Assembly (NCBI GenBank): GCA_023127905.1
Contig: JAGMEZ010000422.1
Coordinates: 1-9,627 of the forward strand
Origin: Caldifarciminota bacterium
GTDB lineage: Bacteria; Hydrothermota; E44-bin80
Length of the DNA stretch: 9,627 nt
Reading direction: 5' to 3'
The notes under the pieces are model-generated. The model had not been told where the DNA came from. It saw only the letters and a program-made list of their open reading frames with translations, and did not search any database. Within the stretch, counting starts at the first letter, position 1; every line of letters starts with the position of its first letter. Below, piece after piece: positions 1 to 7,183 of the stretch. The translations under genes were made by a program, and so were the position numbers.

Positions 1-303
1 CTGGATAATAGCACCAATCCAGAGAACACCCTGAAAAAGATAATCTGCATGTGAACCACCCGGAAACTCACAGGAAGGGAAATTAACACCGTCTATCTTC
101 CAGTTACCACAATTCCCAAAAAAACCAAAATTTGTTGAGGTTATCCAGATATTACCAACATCATGATATTTATACTGAGTATTAGGCCTTTCAGCCATCA
201 GAGGATTTATTCGAGAAACATGGCTGGAGTCTATATAAGAATATCCATACGTTATGGTAACAAAAATAAAAAGGAGAACAATAAAAACTATTTTTCCTTT
301 CAC
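1..303 (-). CDS. Secreted protein of unknown function, N-terminal part (cut by window edge)
   Basis: An open frame of 101 codons runs from a GTG start at 303 to the window edge with no stop. The start is chosen because GGGAGG (309-314) lies 5 nt upstream; the only nearby ATG (303-305) is followed at once by TGA. Residues 1-22 form a signal peptide: a Lys-containing start, a hydrophobic core (IVFIVLLFIFVTI) and small/polar residues. The mature part has NIWITSTNFGFFGN (51-64), SCEFPGGS (77-84) and DYLFQGVLWIGA (87-98). From memory, this TNFGxFGN/CExPGGS/LFxGxLWIGA pattern opens large secreted proteins in FCB-related candidate phyla, often ending in a FlgD-like or sorting domain; that C-terminus would lie outside the window. 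It probably acts outside the inner membrane. A promoter just upstream suggests transcription separate from the tonB operon. Presence of the gene is clear; its function is unknown. Confidence 0.8.
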   Translation of the reverse strand, partial: MKGKIVFIVLLFIFVTITYGYSYIDSSHVSRINPLMAERPNTQYKYHDVGNIWITSTNFGFFGNCGNWKIDGVNFPSCEFPGGSHADYLFQGVLWIGAIIQ

Positions 304-308
304 ATTTA

Positions 309-314
309 CCTCCC
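309..314 (-). promoter_or_regulatory. Ribosome binding site that fixes the GTG start at 303
   Basis: The minus strand reads GGGAGG, then TAAAT, then GTG. The spacing of 5 nt and the lack of a usable ATG (ATG is followed directly by TGA) make the GTG the likely start. Confidence 0.75.
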
Positions 315-342
315 TTTTACCTTATTTATTGGATTAGTAAGT

Positions 343-371
343 GTTATAATAAAATTATTATATTCACTCAA
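343..371 (-). promoter_or_regulatory. Probable sigma70-type promoter for the left-edge secreted protein
   Basis: On the minus strand TTGAGT (371-366) is followed after exactly 17 nt by TATAAC (348-343). The predicted start of transcription is near 336, giving a leader of about 33 nt before the GTG at 303. The spacer and -10 box contain an AT-only inverted repeat (TATAATA/TATTATA, about 344-361). In DNA this AT-rich, such a match can arise by chance, so it is only a candidate. Confidence 0.5.
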
Positions 372-397
372 AAATAAAATTAATCTTCTTCTTAATT
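371..397 (-). terminator. Weak terminator-like hairpin downstream of tonB
   Basis: On the minus strand AATTAA (397-392), an 8-nt GA-rich loop and TTAATT (383-378) could pair, followed by TTATTTTT. The stem contains only A-T pairs, so it would be unstable. It sits 33 nt after the tonB stop and abuts the next -35 box, a sensible place for an operon end. Confidence 0.25.
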
Positions 398-429
398 CTA
401 TTTTTATATTTTCAAAACATCAATAAAGA

Positions 430-1044
430 CTATTCTTCAAGAATAAACTTTATCGGATAACTCACCCAAACTTTCACAGGCTTATCCCTTTGTTTTGCAG
501 GATAGAATGTGGTTGCATACGCAGACTTAACCGCTGCTTCATCAAGGTCTTTAGCTAACCCCTTTAAAACCCTTACTTTTAGAACCTTTCCATTTACATC
601 AACAAGCAATTTAAGAATTACTGTACCTTCTATTCCCGCTTGTTTAGCAATTTCAGGATACTTTGGCCTAATAATATTTTTGGGCCGTGGAGGGGTATCG
701 TATGCAACAAATTCAGGTGTTTCTGCTTCAGGTTGAATAGGCATCTTTTCAAATGTCTCAAAGTCTGCGGTCTTTTCTATGGTTGCCTGCTGTATCTCCT
801 CTTCACTCTCAGCCTCTACAGGAAGTTGTGGCTTAATTTCGGGTGGGAGTTCTTCCACTCTTTCTATTTCCTCTGCTTCAACTTCGAGCTTTGTTACCTT
901 TTCAACCCTTGGAACATAGGGATGAAGTGAGTAATGGGGAAATAGAGAAAAAGAAACAATAAAAAATAAAATTGCAAGTAGCACACTTGTTCTGAAATAC
1001 AAAGGGAATCTTTCTTTCAAATCTATAATAATGTTTTTTTTCAT
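430..1044 (-). CDS. tonB: TonB energy-transducing protein
   Basis: A 204-residue periplasm-spanning protein that carries energy from the ExbB/ExbD motor to outer-membrane receptors. It has a short basic N-terminus, one membrane helix at about 17-36, a Glu/Pro-rich linker at about 45-118, and a TonB C-terminal domain at about 119-204. That domain is recognised by RPKYPEIAKQAGIEGTV, the following LKLLVDVNGKV, and the closing VSYPIKF. It is somewhat shorter than E. coli TonB. The linker is mostly acidic (VEAEEIERVEELPPE, ESEEE) rather than Pro-Lys rich, and the helix lacks the internal His of E. coli TonB; such variation is common outside Proteobacteria. It starts 4 nt after the second exbD, with the Shine-Dalgarno AGGGGGTGA overlapping that stop. 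It is the last gene of the receptor operon, so it probably serves the receptor encoded at 2556-5624. Confidence 0.93.
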   Translation of the reverse strand: MKKNIIIDLKERFPLYFRTSVLLAILFFIVSFSLFPHYSLHPYVPRVEKVTKLEVEAEEIERVEELPPEIKPQLPVEAESEEEIQQATIEKTADFETFEKMPIQPEAETPEFVAYDTPPRPKNIIRPKYPEIAKQAGIEGTVILKLLVDVNGKVLKVRVLKGLAKDLDEAAVKSAYATTFYPAKQRDKPVKVWVSYPIKFILEE

Positions 1045-1048
1045 TAGC

Positions 1049-1459
1049 TCACCCCCTCATCTTTTCAGTTGCAAGAGAAACTCGCAGAGCCTTTGCCACG
1101 GACAGCTGATCAAAGATATCACCGACAATATTGTACTTTGTTTCCTCATCTATCCGTAAAGAGACAATTATGTGTGGGTCTTTCTGAATCTCCCCGGACA
1201 TTATGCTTGAAACACGATTAACGTCCATAAATATTCTATCATTAATAGAGATCCTCTCCCTTGTATTAACATAGATATGTATAATATCTCTACTACGTAA
1301 CTTATGTCCCATCTCCGACTTTGGAAGAGCTACCTGGAGTCCCGTTACAACGCGAAATACTGTTGTAACCATAAAGAACAGGATTAAGAGAAATGCAATA
1401 TCAGCCATCGATGCAGTAGGTATACCTCCAGTTTTATCTTTCTTCTTAGAAAAACGCAT
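1049..1459 (-). CDS. exbD: ExbD/TolR-family proton-channel subunit (second copy)
   Basis: A 136-residue inner-membrane protein with a short basic cytoplasmic tail (MRFSKKKDK), one membrane helix at about 16-37 and a periplasmic domain. The family signature IPTASMADIAFLLILFF is at 13-29, with Asp20 in the position of the essential proton-carrying Asp of ExbD/TolR. GLQVALP (40-46) follows the helix, as in other ExbD proteins. It has the same length and the same Asp position as the neighbouring copy at 1481-1891, but the periplasmic part has diverged widely. It starts with ATG, preceded by AGAGGGGTGAAT. It lies 21 nt after the first copy and 4 nt before tonB. Two different ExbD subunits beside one ExbB suggest a heteromeric stator partner; this layout is known in other bacteria, including Xanthomonas and Bacteroidetes-type clusters. 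Confidence 0.92.
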   Translation of the reverse strand: MRFSKKKDKTGGIPTASMADIAFLLILFFMVTTVFRVVTGLQVALPKSEMGHKLRSRDIIHIYVNTRERISINDRIFMDVNRVSSIMSGEIQKDPHIIVSLRIDEETKYNIVGDIFDQLSVAKALRVSLATEKMRG

Positions 1460-1480
1460 TATTCACCCCTCTTAAGGTTA

Positions 1481-1891
1481 CTATTTTGTTGGCAAACCTT
1501 TTGGAGCAAAACTAATTCTTTCTGCACCACCTTTTTTTAACTTGTCAAAAACTCTCACCATAAATTTATAACTTGCATTTGGATGCGTTTTGATAGAGAA
1601 TATGAGGCTGTCGTTTTCGGCAAGCATATCCTTTGCTTTATTCGCAATCATATCAACTTTTGTAGGTTCTCCATCGATTTTTACATCACCTATCTCATTG
1701 ACATAGACACGGGCAAGATTACTTTTACGGACCTTTACTTCTTCACCGTGCTCAGGGAGTATAATCTGTAGTCCCATTTCAGTAGAAAAGATGGTACTCA
1801 CGAGAAAAAAAACAATAAGAAGAAAGGCAATATCAGCCATTGATGCAGTGGGAATTTCAGCCTGCTTCTGCTCGTGTTTTCTCAGTTCCAA
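1481..1891 (-). CDS. exbD: ExbD/TolR-family proton-channel subunit (first copy, TTG start)
   Basis: A 136-residue inner-membrane protein that pairs with ExbB to convert proton flow into motion of TonB. The N-terminal tail is charged (MELRKHEQKQ), the single membrane helix spans about 16-37, and the signature IPTASMADIAFLLIVFF places the essential Asp at residue 20. The periplasmic domain begins GLQIILPEHGEE and ends near residue 130. The start is TTG at 1891, one base after the exbB stop. It is preferred because GGAGG sits 5 nt upstream and the next ATG (Met18) would remove the cytoplasmic tail and part of the signature. The rare start and the SD placed inside the end of exbB suggest translational coupling to exbB. 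It shares the block around the membrane helix with the second ExbD. Confidence 0.92.
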   Translation of the reverse strand: MELRKHEQKQAEIPTASMADIAFLLIVFFLVSTIFSTEMGLQIILPEHGEEVKVRKSNLARVYVNEIGDVKIDGEPTKVDMIANKAKDMLAENDSLIFSIKTHPNASYKFMVRVFDKLKKGGAERISFAPKGLPTK

Positions 1892-1892
1892 T

Positions 1893-2528
1893 TTATCCTC
1901 CCTTTTCAGCTTCTTCTAATAAAAATTCTATCAAGGAATTCGAAGCCTGTTCCATAGCCCTTGTATATGTATTTATCCTGGATGAAAAGAAAACATGCGC
2001 TGACGCAGCTGGAATTGCAATTATCAGACCCGTTGCCGTTGTAATTAATGCTTCAGAAATACCTGTCGCAACAAGAGAAGGCTCAATGGTACCAGCCAAT
2101 GCAATAGCATCAAAGGCATTTATCATCCCTGAAACTGTTCCAAGAAATCCTATGAGCGGTGCAACACCCGCAACAGCCGCAAGAACAAGCATACCCCTGT
2201 CAAGAAATGCAAGTTCTACAGAACCAGCGGTAGTTATTGCTTCTTCAAGAATTGTTTTAAGATCAGCGGAACTTCTGTATTTCTCAAACTTTTCGAGTGC
2301 GGGTGCGAATATTTTCGCAACAGGATTTGGATTTTGGTTACAGATTGCGACCGCATCTTCAACTCCTCCGTTCGTATATGCCGACTTAACCTGTTCCACG
2401 AACAACCCGGGATTCACCCTTGCTCTGAACAACGTAAAGAATCTTTCTAAAATGTAAGCTACACAGATAATGGCAGCTAAAAGAAGTGGCCACATAGCCC
2501 ACTTGCCGCGAAGAAAAAGGTCTAGCAT
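1893..2528 (-). CDS. exbB: ExbB/TolQ/MotA-family proton-channel protein
   Basis: A 211-residue inner-membrane protein with three membrane helices at about 11-33, 114-137 and 155-181, the usual ExbB/TolQ layout with a large cytoplasmic loop (34-110) between the first two. Family marks are GVAPLIGFLGTVSGMI (121-136) in helix 2 and ISEALITTATGLIIAIPA (157-174) in helix 3, including the conserved Thr and Pro residues. It forms the pentameric channel around the ExbD helices. It starts with ATG after a strong AAAGGAGG, 27 nt downstream of the receptor stop. Assignment to ExbB rather than TolQ or MotA rests on the adjacent exbD, exbD, tonB and receptor genes; no tolA, tolB or pal gene is present here. 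Confidence 0.93.
   Translation of the reverse strand: MLDLFLRGKWAMWPLLLAAIICVAYILERFFTLFRARVNPGLFVEQVKSAYTNGGVEDAVAICNQNPNPVAKIFAPALEKFEKYRSSADLKTILEEAITTAGSVELAFLDRGMLVLAAVAGVAPLIGFLGTVSGMINAFDAIALAGTIEPSLVATGISEALITTATGLIIAIPAASAHVFFSSRINTYTRAMEQASNSLIEFLLEEAEKGG
1897..1903 (-). promoter_or_regulatory. Ribosome binding site supporting the TTG start of the first exbD
   Basis: The minus strand reads AGGGAGG, then ATAAA, then TTG. The site overlaps the last codons and stop of exbB (GGA GGA TAA), so ribosomes ending exbB would be close to the exbD start. Confidence 0.7.
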
Positions 2529-2555
2529 TTATGCCTCCTTTCAGTTTTTGATTGA

Positions 2556-5500
2556 CTACATCCCGAAACCGAGTGCTACACCAAGGTATATCTGTCTTCT
2601 TGAACCCCAGTTTCGCGGATCCCTATCATATTCTGTTCCTGGTTTTTGATCTTCGGGTTTCCCAGCATCCACCCAAGCCTTATAATCATCATAGTCTGAT
2701 ACCCACGGTTGTCCTGTTCCCCTGTAAACCTGTAATGTATTACTTCTATCAAAAATGTTCTTCACCTCAACGAGGAATTCATAGCGTAAAGGTCCTAAAT
2801 AGAAGAATTTTGTTGCCTTAACATCGGTTGTCGTCGTATAAGGTTTCCTTGCTGAATTCGGGATTACTAGACCGCCTTCTTCTCCTCCCGTAGGAGTGTA
2901 CGGAAATCCAGTAGCAAACTGGGTCAATACATTAATACCCCATTTATCAGGTAAGGATAAACCTAAGAGAACAGGGTAATCTCCAGACTCAGACCTTAAA
3001 TCAAGCACTGCTGTGACACCGTGTCTCTGATCCCAGTCAAGAGGATATTCACGAAGAGGAAGTGGTGTACCCTGATAACTATAATCATACCCCTGCCTAT
3101 CTGAAGAACTTTTACCCATTGCCCACATAATGGTATAGGCAAGCGAAAGTGAATAGAAATTCGAATGCCTTTTGTCTAAAGTAACTTCCACTCCTCGCAC
3201 ACTACCATAGTCTTTGTTCACCCTTATCTGGTATTCAAAGGGAGAATATCCCCTCTGCTCGGTATCCACTAAACCTCTTACATCTTTGTAGAAACCTCTA
3301 AGCTCTAACTTTAGTATATTTCCAAACGCATGTACGATACCGAGTTGATAGGCAATTGTTTCCTCCGAACGAAGATTAGGGTTTCCATACAATCTAATAG
3401 CACTACTAAACTGTGTTGTATCCTGATAAAAGTATTGAAATTCAGGAATCTGTGAGAAATGCCCGTATGAGAAGTACATTTTGTCAAACTCACTAATGGG
3501 GAATGATATTCCAAATCGTGGGCTCATAGTAATTTCAGTTCCGAAAAATGAGAATTCCTCCTCTCTCGTTTCCTTAACCTCTGGACCCGGGTAGGCAAAG
3601 TCAAACCTCAAACCAAGGTTTATTATCATTCCTTTTGTTTCCATTTTATCCTGAATATAGATAGCACCTGATGATGGGTGCCTTGTATAGAAATCTCTAA
3701 AAATACCCCTTAGTGGCCAGTCACCGGGTGGAAGAGGATCTCTGAACTCATCCATGTACCATGGATACTGAATCTCTTCATGTCTCATCCTGTATCGTTT
3801 GTATTCAAAACCAGTTTTCACTAAATGAACCTTCGTAAGCTGACTTGTAATATCACCTTTTAAAGACAACGAATTTGTATATCTCTTATGCCACTGTGCC
3901 CACTGATTAAAACCATAATCGTAAAACTGGTCACCAACAACCTCATCCCTGACATCATTCCCGTTGTAATCGGAAAACGGTTCACCTGGTAGTCCTCCAA
4001 GTGGACCATCATACTGTCCATTACCCTGGGAACCATCCGCATCAGGAATATCAGGATCTGCATCTCTTCCCCAGTCATTGTATGGTTCGTCTCCCGACCA
4101 TATCCCATCACCATTAAAGTCCCTGAAACGCTCCCCAATATCATAATGGTAATTTTGCTGCTTTATATCCACGAACGGTTCTCCCTCATTCCAGAAACCA
4201 TCCATATTCAAATCTACAAACTGTTCTCCATAATTATAAACCCCGTTATACCGTAAAATATCTTCATGTGGTTCATTGATTCCATCAATTCCCGGATACC
4301 CAATAATAATATCAATGGGATCATCGCTTGTCTGAGGGTAATGGTTGATTTCATCGGGCTCTTTATCACCCGGGGTAAGGAGGTACTGCGTATGGAAATA
4401 ACTAACTGCCAGCGTATAGAATGTCCTTCCTGACAAGGTATGATTCCAATCCGCAACCATTTGATAGGATTCCTTGGTTCTTCGATGGGCGTTCTCCGGG
4501 ATATTCTTAAACCTGTGAGAATAATCAAATCTTCTTTCAAAAGATGACCTATATCCCAGGGTCAATTTCGCAGTAGAAGAGAACTTACAGGCAATTTTTG
4601 AATTTGCTGTATATATATTTCTTAATCTATCCTGCATCCTTATTTTATCCCAGAGAAGATACGTGGTTAAAAATGACTTATCGTGAAATGGTGTATAGGT
4701 ATCTGTCCAGTCTCCTGTTGTTGAAATATAATATGTAATCGTCCACGGAATTTTCAAGCCCACTGCTGGCAGAATATATTTTGAAACTGGTTCAGGACCT
4801 CCAGCTGAAAATATCACCTTATCACTCATAAAATTACCTTTTTGACGATTCCAGGAATCAACGTCATCCTTCGATAAAGAGTGGTCATTCTTATATGAAA
4901 GCTTCACTGAATGCGCACTTGCATTACCTTCTCTTGTAACAAGGTTTACGATGCCAGATTGTGCATTTCCATATTCAGCATTGAATCCGCCAGTAATGAT
5001 CTCCATTTCATTAATTTCACTATCTTCAATCCTGATTCCAAGTCCTCCGCCTACAAGAGGATCTCTAACTTCCATTCCATCAATTAGATAGAGCACTTCG
5101 CCTCCCCTTCCCCCACGAACATGGATTTCCCGCCTGCCAGGATCCATAACCATACTTGTACTTGTCAGTAAAGCTTCAAGAGGATCTGAAACTGCCATTC
5201 GCTCAATTTCCTGACCCGATAATTCTTTCTTAGAGTATGTCACATCAGGTTCGATAATCTTCTTACCGTATACCTCGATTCCCTCAACCTTTAGAACTTC
5301 AAGTGGTAGTTCAAAGTTTACTCTTGAAGTCTGGTCAATCTCAACCTTCACACCTGTTTTTGTAATATTATTATATCCCATCATTCTCGCTTGTACGTTA
5401 TAAACACCAGGCGAAATATTTATAATAAAGTAATCACCATTAAGATCTGTTACCGTTCCCATAGTAGTACCAACAATAAGGATATTCGCGAAAGGAAGCG

Positions 5501-5624
5501 GTTGCCCATTTGATTTATCCACCACTCTCCCTGCAATCTTTCCAGTAATCCCTGAGTATAACAAGGATGTGCTGAAAAGAATAGCAACAATAGAGAGAAG
5601 TACGAAAATTTTTATGGTCTTCAT
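2556..5624 (-). CDS. TonB-dependent outer-membrane receptor with carboxypeptidase-regulatory-like N-terminal domain
   Basis: A 1022-residue protein with a signal peptide (about 1-24). A beta-sandwich CarboxypepD-regulatory-like domain spans about 27-108 (GRVVDKSNGQPLPFANILI, GTVTDLNGDYFI, SPGVYNVQARMMGY). A TonB-box-like segment (VEGIEVYGKK, about 113-122) precedes a plug domain at about 130-233, seen in IHVRGGRGGEVLYLIDGMEV and GGFNAEYGNAQSGIVNLVTREG. The rest is an outer-membrane barrel with alternating strands and aromatic belts. It would import or bind a substrate at the cell surface using TonB; the substrate is not readable. It resembles Oar/SusC-like receptors of the FCB group, but no SusD homologue is present. 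The C-terminus ends LGVALGFGM, so the last residue is Met, not the usual aromatic. It starts 14 nt after the lipoprotein stop, with SD AAAGGAGGG, and sits directly upstream of its own exbB-exbD-exbD-tonB set. Confidence 0.95.
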   Translation of the reverse strand: MKTIKIFVLLSIVAILFSTSLLYSGITGKIAGRVVDKSNGQPLPFANILIVGTTMGTVTDLNGDYFIINISPGVYNVQARMMGYNNITKTGVKVEIDQTSRVNFELPLEVLKVEGIEVYGKKIIEPDVTYSKKELSGQEIERMAVSDPLEALLTSTSMVMDPGRREIHVRGGRGGEVLYLIDGMEVRDPLVGGGLGIRIEDSEINEMEIITGGFNAEYGNAQSGIVNLVTREGNASAHSVKLSYKNDHSLSKDDVDSWNRQKGNFMSDKVIFSAGGPEPVSKYILPAVGLKIPWTITYYISTTGDWTDTYTPFHDKSFLTTYLLWDKIRMQDRLRNIYTANSKIACKFSSTAKLTLGYRSSFERRFDYSHRFKNIPENAHRRTKESYQMVADWNHTLSGRTFYTLAVSYFHTQYLLTPGDKEPDEINHYPQTSDDPIDIIIGYPGIDGINEPHEDILRYNGVYNYGEQFVDLNMDGFWNEGEPFVDIKQQNYHYDIGERFRDFNGDGIWSGDEPYNDWGRDADPDIPDADGSQGNGQYDGPLGGLPGEPFSDYNGNDVRDEVVGDQFYDYGFNQWAQWHKRYTNSLSLKGDITSQLTKVHLVKTGFEYKRYRMRHEEIQYPWYMDEFRDPLPPGDWPLRGIFRDFYTRHPSSGAIYIQDKMETKGMIINLGLRFDFAYPGPEVKETREEEFSFFGTEITMSPRFGISFPISEFDKMYFSYGHFSQIPEFQYFYQDTTQFSSAIRLYGNPNLRSEETIAYQLGIVHAFGNILKLELRGFYKDVRGLVDTEQRGYSPFEYQIRVNKDYGSVRGVEVTLDKRHSNFYSLSLAYTIMWAMGKSSSDRQGYDYSYQGTPLPLREYPLDWDQRHGVTAVLDLRSESGDYPVLLGLSLPDKWGINVLTQFATGFPYTPTGGEEGGLVIPNSARKPYTTTTDVKATKFFYLGPLRYEFLVEVKNIFDRSNTLQVYRGTGQPWVSDYDDYKAWVDAGKPEDQKPGTEYDRDPRNWGSRRQIYLGVALGFGM
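3918..4229 (-). repeat. Acidic EF-hand-like repeat insert inside the TonB-dependent receptor
   Basis: Receptor residues about 466-569 contain three related units: GEQFVDLNMDGFWNEGEPFV, GERFRDFNGDGIWSGDEPYN and GEPFSDYNGNDVRDE followed by GDQFYDYG. Each has the pattern GE-[QRP]-F-x-D-x-N-x-[DN]. The first two match a DxNxDGxW Ca-binding-type loop; the third is degenerate (DYNGNDVRD). Between units 2 and 3 lies a very acidic stretch (DADPDIPDADGSQGNGQYDG). The segment interrupts the strand pattern of the barrel, so it is probably an extracellular loop. Calcium binding is inferred from residue spacing. Confidence 0.7.
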
Positions 5625-5638
5625 TTTACCCTCCTTTG

Positions 5639-7138
5639 CTATTCACTAAACACCTTTATACAATGATTTCCCATATCTACAACATATATTTTTCCAGAGC
5701 TGTCTATAAAAATATCTGAAGGACAGTTGAACTGGTCTTCTTTTTCACCGATACTTCCAAAGGTACGTATGAAATTTCCATTTTCATCATATTCAACTAC
5801 CCTGTGAAAAGAGAATAGAGATCCTCCACCTTCTGTAAGGAATATGTGACCATTCTGCGCAATTGCAATACCGTTAGGATATGCAGTGAATGAATCAGAA
5901 ATCCAGAAATTTGCATCATCTGCAGTTGGACCATTTGGATTTGCTATATCCATAAATCTCCGCACAACACTGTAAGCGTGACCAGCATCGGTCCCAAAAC
6001 TGGCAAGGTAAAGATTGTCATTAAATAGCTTCATTCCCTTTCCTTCAAAATTAATTCCTCCTGTTGCTGTTGAAGTTGACCAATTCTTTATCCAACCATT
6101 TGGTGCCCATGTTGTGTCGTATGAAATAATACTAATCCGCGTTGAGATGTAAAACCATTTACTCACCGGATCAATAACAAACGAATACGGAGCGATGATC
6201 CTGAAATTCAGATCGGTCCTGTCGTTCATTTTGAATTGAAAACCATATAGACACAATGTTTCAAGTGATAATGTATCAGTTAGTGTATCCCATACCCCAC
6301 TTCCGCTGTCTGTACTCATTGTAACAATCGTAGATAATGCCGTTACAGTATCTTCGGGTGTAAACATCTTGTCAAGGTCATGGACAGAAATTTTGGTGCT
6401 ATCAATTTCTACGTTTGCAACGTAGAAAAAATTCCTATCTTCGTCAACCGAAATAGCCGATGGAGAATCATATAAACCTTTACCAACCAAAGTCTCTACG
6501 ATTTCTGTCGTATCTATAAATAATATTGTTGTGTCGGTGGAATCTATTTCAAAGGTCGTATCGTAAATCGTAGTGGTATCAATCGATGTATCCAACCCCA
6601 TGAAGTTCCATGAAAACCACCGTGTTCCGTTGTGGAAATGAACAGCTGAAAGACCGGGGTCAGTGACAAAGAGATTGCCATCATCGTCAATATACATAGA
6701 AAATGGAGAGCTAAACTTTAATTCACCAATAATAGAATCAAGACTGTAAATGCTTACAGAAACAGTTAAGAATGTGTCTACAAATTCTGGATCATCCCCG
6801 ATACTGTCCGTGCAGGTTACTGATATTGTATAGTTACCTTCAGCTGCGGGTGCTTTCCACCAACAGGGATTAGTAATATTTGAGGGAGTATATAATGAAT
6901 CATCGGCAAAGAATTGTCCCTCAGGACATGACCATTCGAAATACATTTTGTCTTCATCAGGATCGGTTACAGCAAGATTCAGGTAAACGGTTCCTTCTTT
7001 CGAAACAATGTATGGGGAAGCCTCAATAGCATTTATAACTGGCGTTTTTGTGGATGGAGTAACAGGTTTCCTTGTACAACTGAAAACTAAAAGAATTAAG
7101 AAGAGTGGAATAAGACAAAAAATCATCCTTCTGTGCAT
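5639..7138 (-). CDS. Lipoprotein with Ig-like domain and NHL-type beta-propeller
   Basis: A 499-residue protein with a type II signal peptide (MHRRMIFCLIPLFLILLVFS, then Cys21 as lipidation site). An Ig/cadherin-like domain spans about 33-130 (PVINAIEASPYIV, LAVTDPDEDKMYFEWSC, AAEGNYTISVTCTDS). It is followed by a propeller of NHL-like repeats, clearest at about 143-168 (SSPFSMYIDDDGNLFVTDPG) and at the C-terminus at about 455-497 (GNFIRTFGSIGEKEDQFNCP, then IDSSGKIYVVDMGNHCIKVF). A Thr/Asp-rich insert lies at 183-216. NHL propellers bind proteins, nucleic acid or sugars, so this is probably a binding or scaffold lipoprotein. It is the first gene of the receptor operon, 14 nt upstream of the receptor, which suggests a surface partner comparable in position, not in sequence, to SusD-type lipoproteins. 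An enzymatic role is not indicated. Confidence 0.85.
   Translation of the reverse strand: MHRRMIFCLIPLFLILLVFSCTRKPVTPSTKTPVINAIEASPYIVSKEGTVYLNLAVTDPDEDKMYFEWSCPEGQFFADDSLYTPSNITNPCWWKAPAAEGNYTISVTCTDSIGDDPEFVDTFLTVSVSIYSLDSIIGELKFSSPFSMYIDDDGNLFVTDPGLSAVHFHNGTRWFSWNFMGLDTSIDTTTIYDTTFEIDSTDTTILFIDTTEIVETLVGKGLYDSPSAISVDEDRNFFYVANVEIDSTKISVHDLDKMFTPEDTVTALSTIVTMSTDSGSGVWDTLTDTLSLETLCLYGFQFKMNDRTDLNFRIIAPYSFVIDPVSKWFYISTRISIISYDTTWAPNGWIKNWSTSTATGGINFEGKGMKLFNDNLYLASFGTDAGHAYSVVRRFMDIANPNGPTADDANFWISDSFTAYPNGIAIAQNGHIFLTEGGGSLFSFHRVVEYDENGNFIRTFGSIGEKEDQFNCPSDIFIDSSGKIYVVDMGNHCIKVFSE
6491..6592 (-). repeat. Thr/Asp-rich (DTT-like) repeat segment within the lipoprotein
   Basis: Residues about 183-216 carry repeated D-[ST]-T/DTT units (DTSIDTTTIYDTT, then DSTDTTILFIDTT) spaced about 4-8 residues apart. 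The DNA shows matching imperfect repeats built on gtatc/gtcgta. It reads as a beta-structured or low-complexity insert between propeller blades. DxSxDTT-type strings also occur elsewhere in this protein (DTLTDTLSLET, 284-294). Confidence 0.5.
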
Positions 7139-7166
7139 AATACCTCCTTTTATCCTAATACCTCCT
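7138..7166 (-). promoter_or_regulatory. Tandem Shine-Dalgarno repeat in the leader of the lipoprotein gene
   Basis: The 11-nt sequence AGGAGGTATTA occurs twice on the minus strand, at 7166-7156 and 7148-7138, the second running into the ATG at 7138. The second copy is the working site, with 4 nt between GGAGG and ATG. The first copy has no ATG, GTG or TTG at normal spacing, so it may be a ribosome standby site or a simple duplication. Confidence 0.7.
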
Positions 7167-7183
7167 AAACTCTCATCTATTTA

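Noticed and set aside
163..426. Plus-strand open frame of 87 codons near the left edge
   Set aside because: It runs antisense through the signal peptide and SD of the GTG-started secreted protein and the AT-rich intergenic region. It has no good ribosome site and no recognisable protein features.
1840..2457. Plus-strand open frame of 205 codons
   Set aside because: It is antisense to exbB and the start of exbD, both recognised by family motifs. Its Ala/Ser/Pro-rich translation is the usual shadow of a membrane-protein gene.
3860..4540. Minus-strand open frames of 94 and 108 codons in another frame of the receptor gene
   Set aside because: They lie wholly inside the receptor coding region, opposite its repeat insert. 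Low complexity there explains the lack of stops, and no start site is supported.
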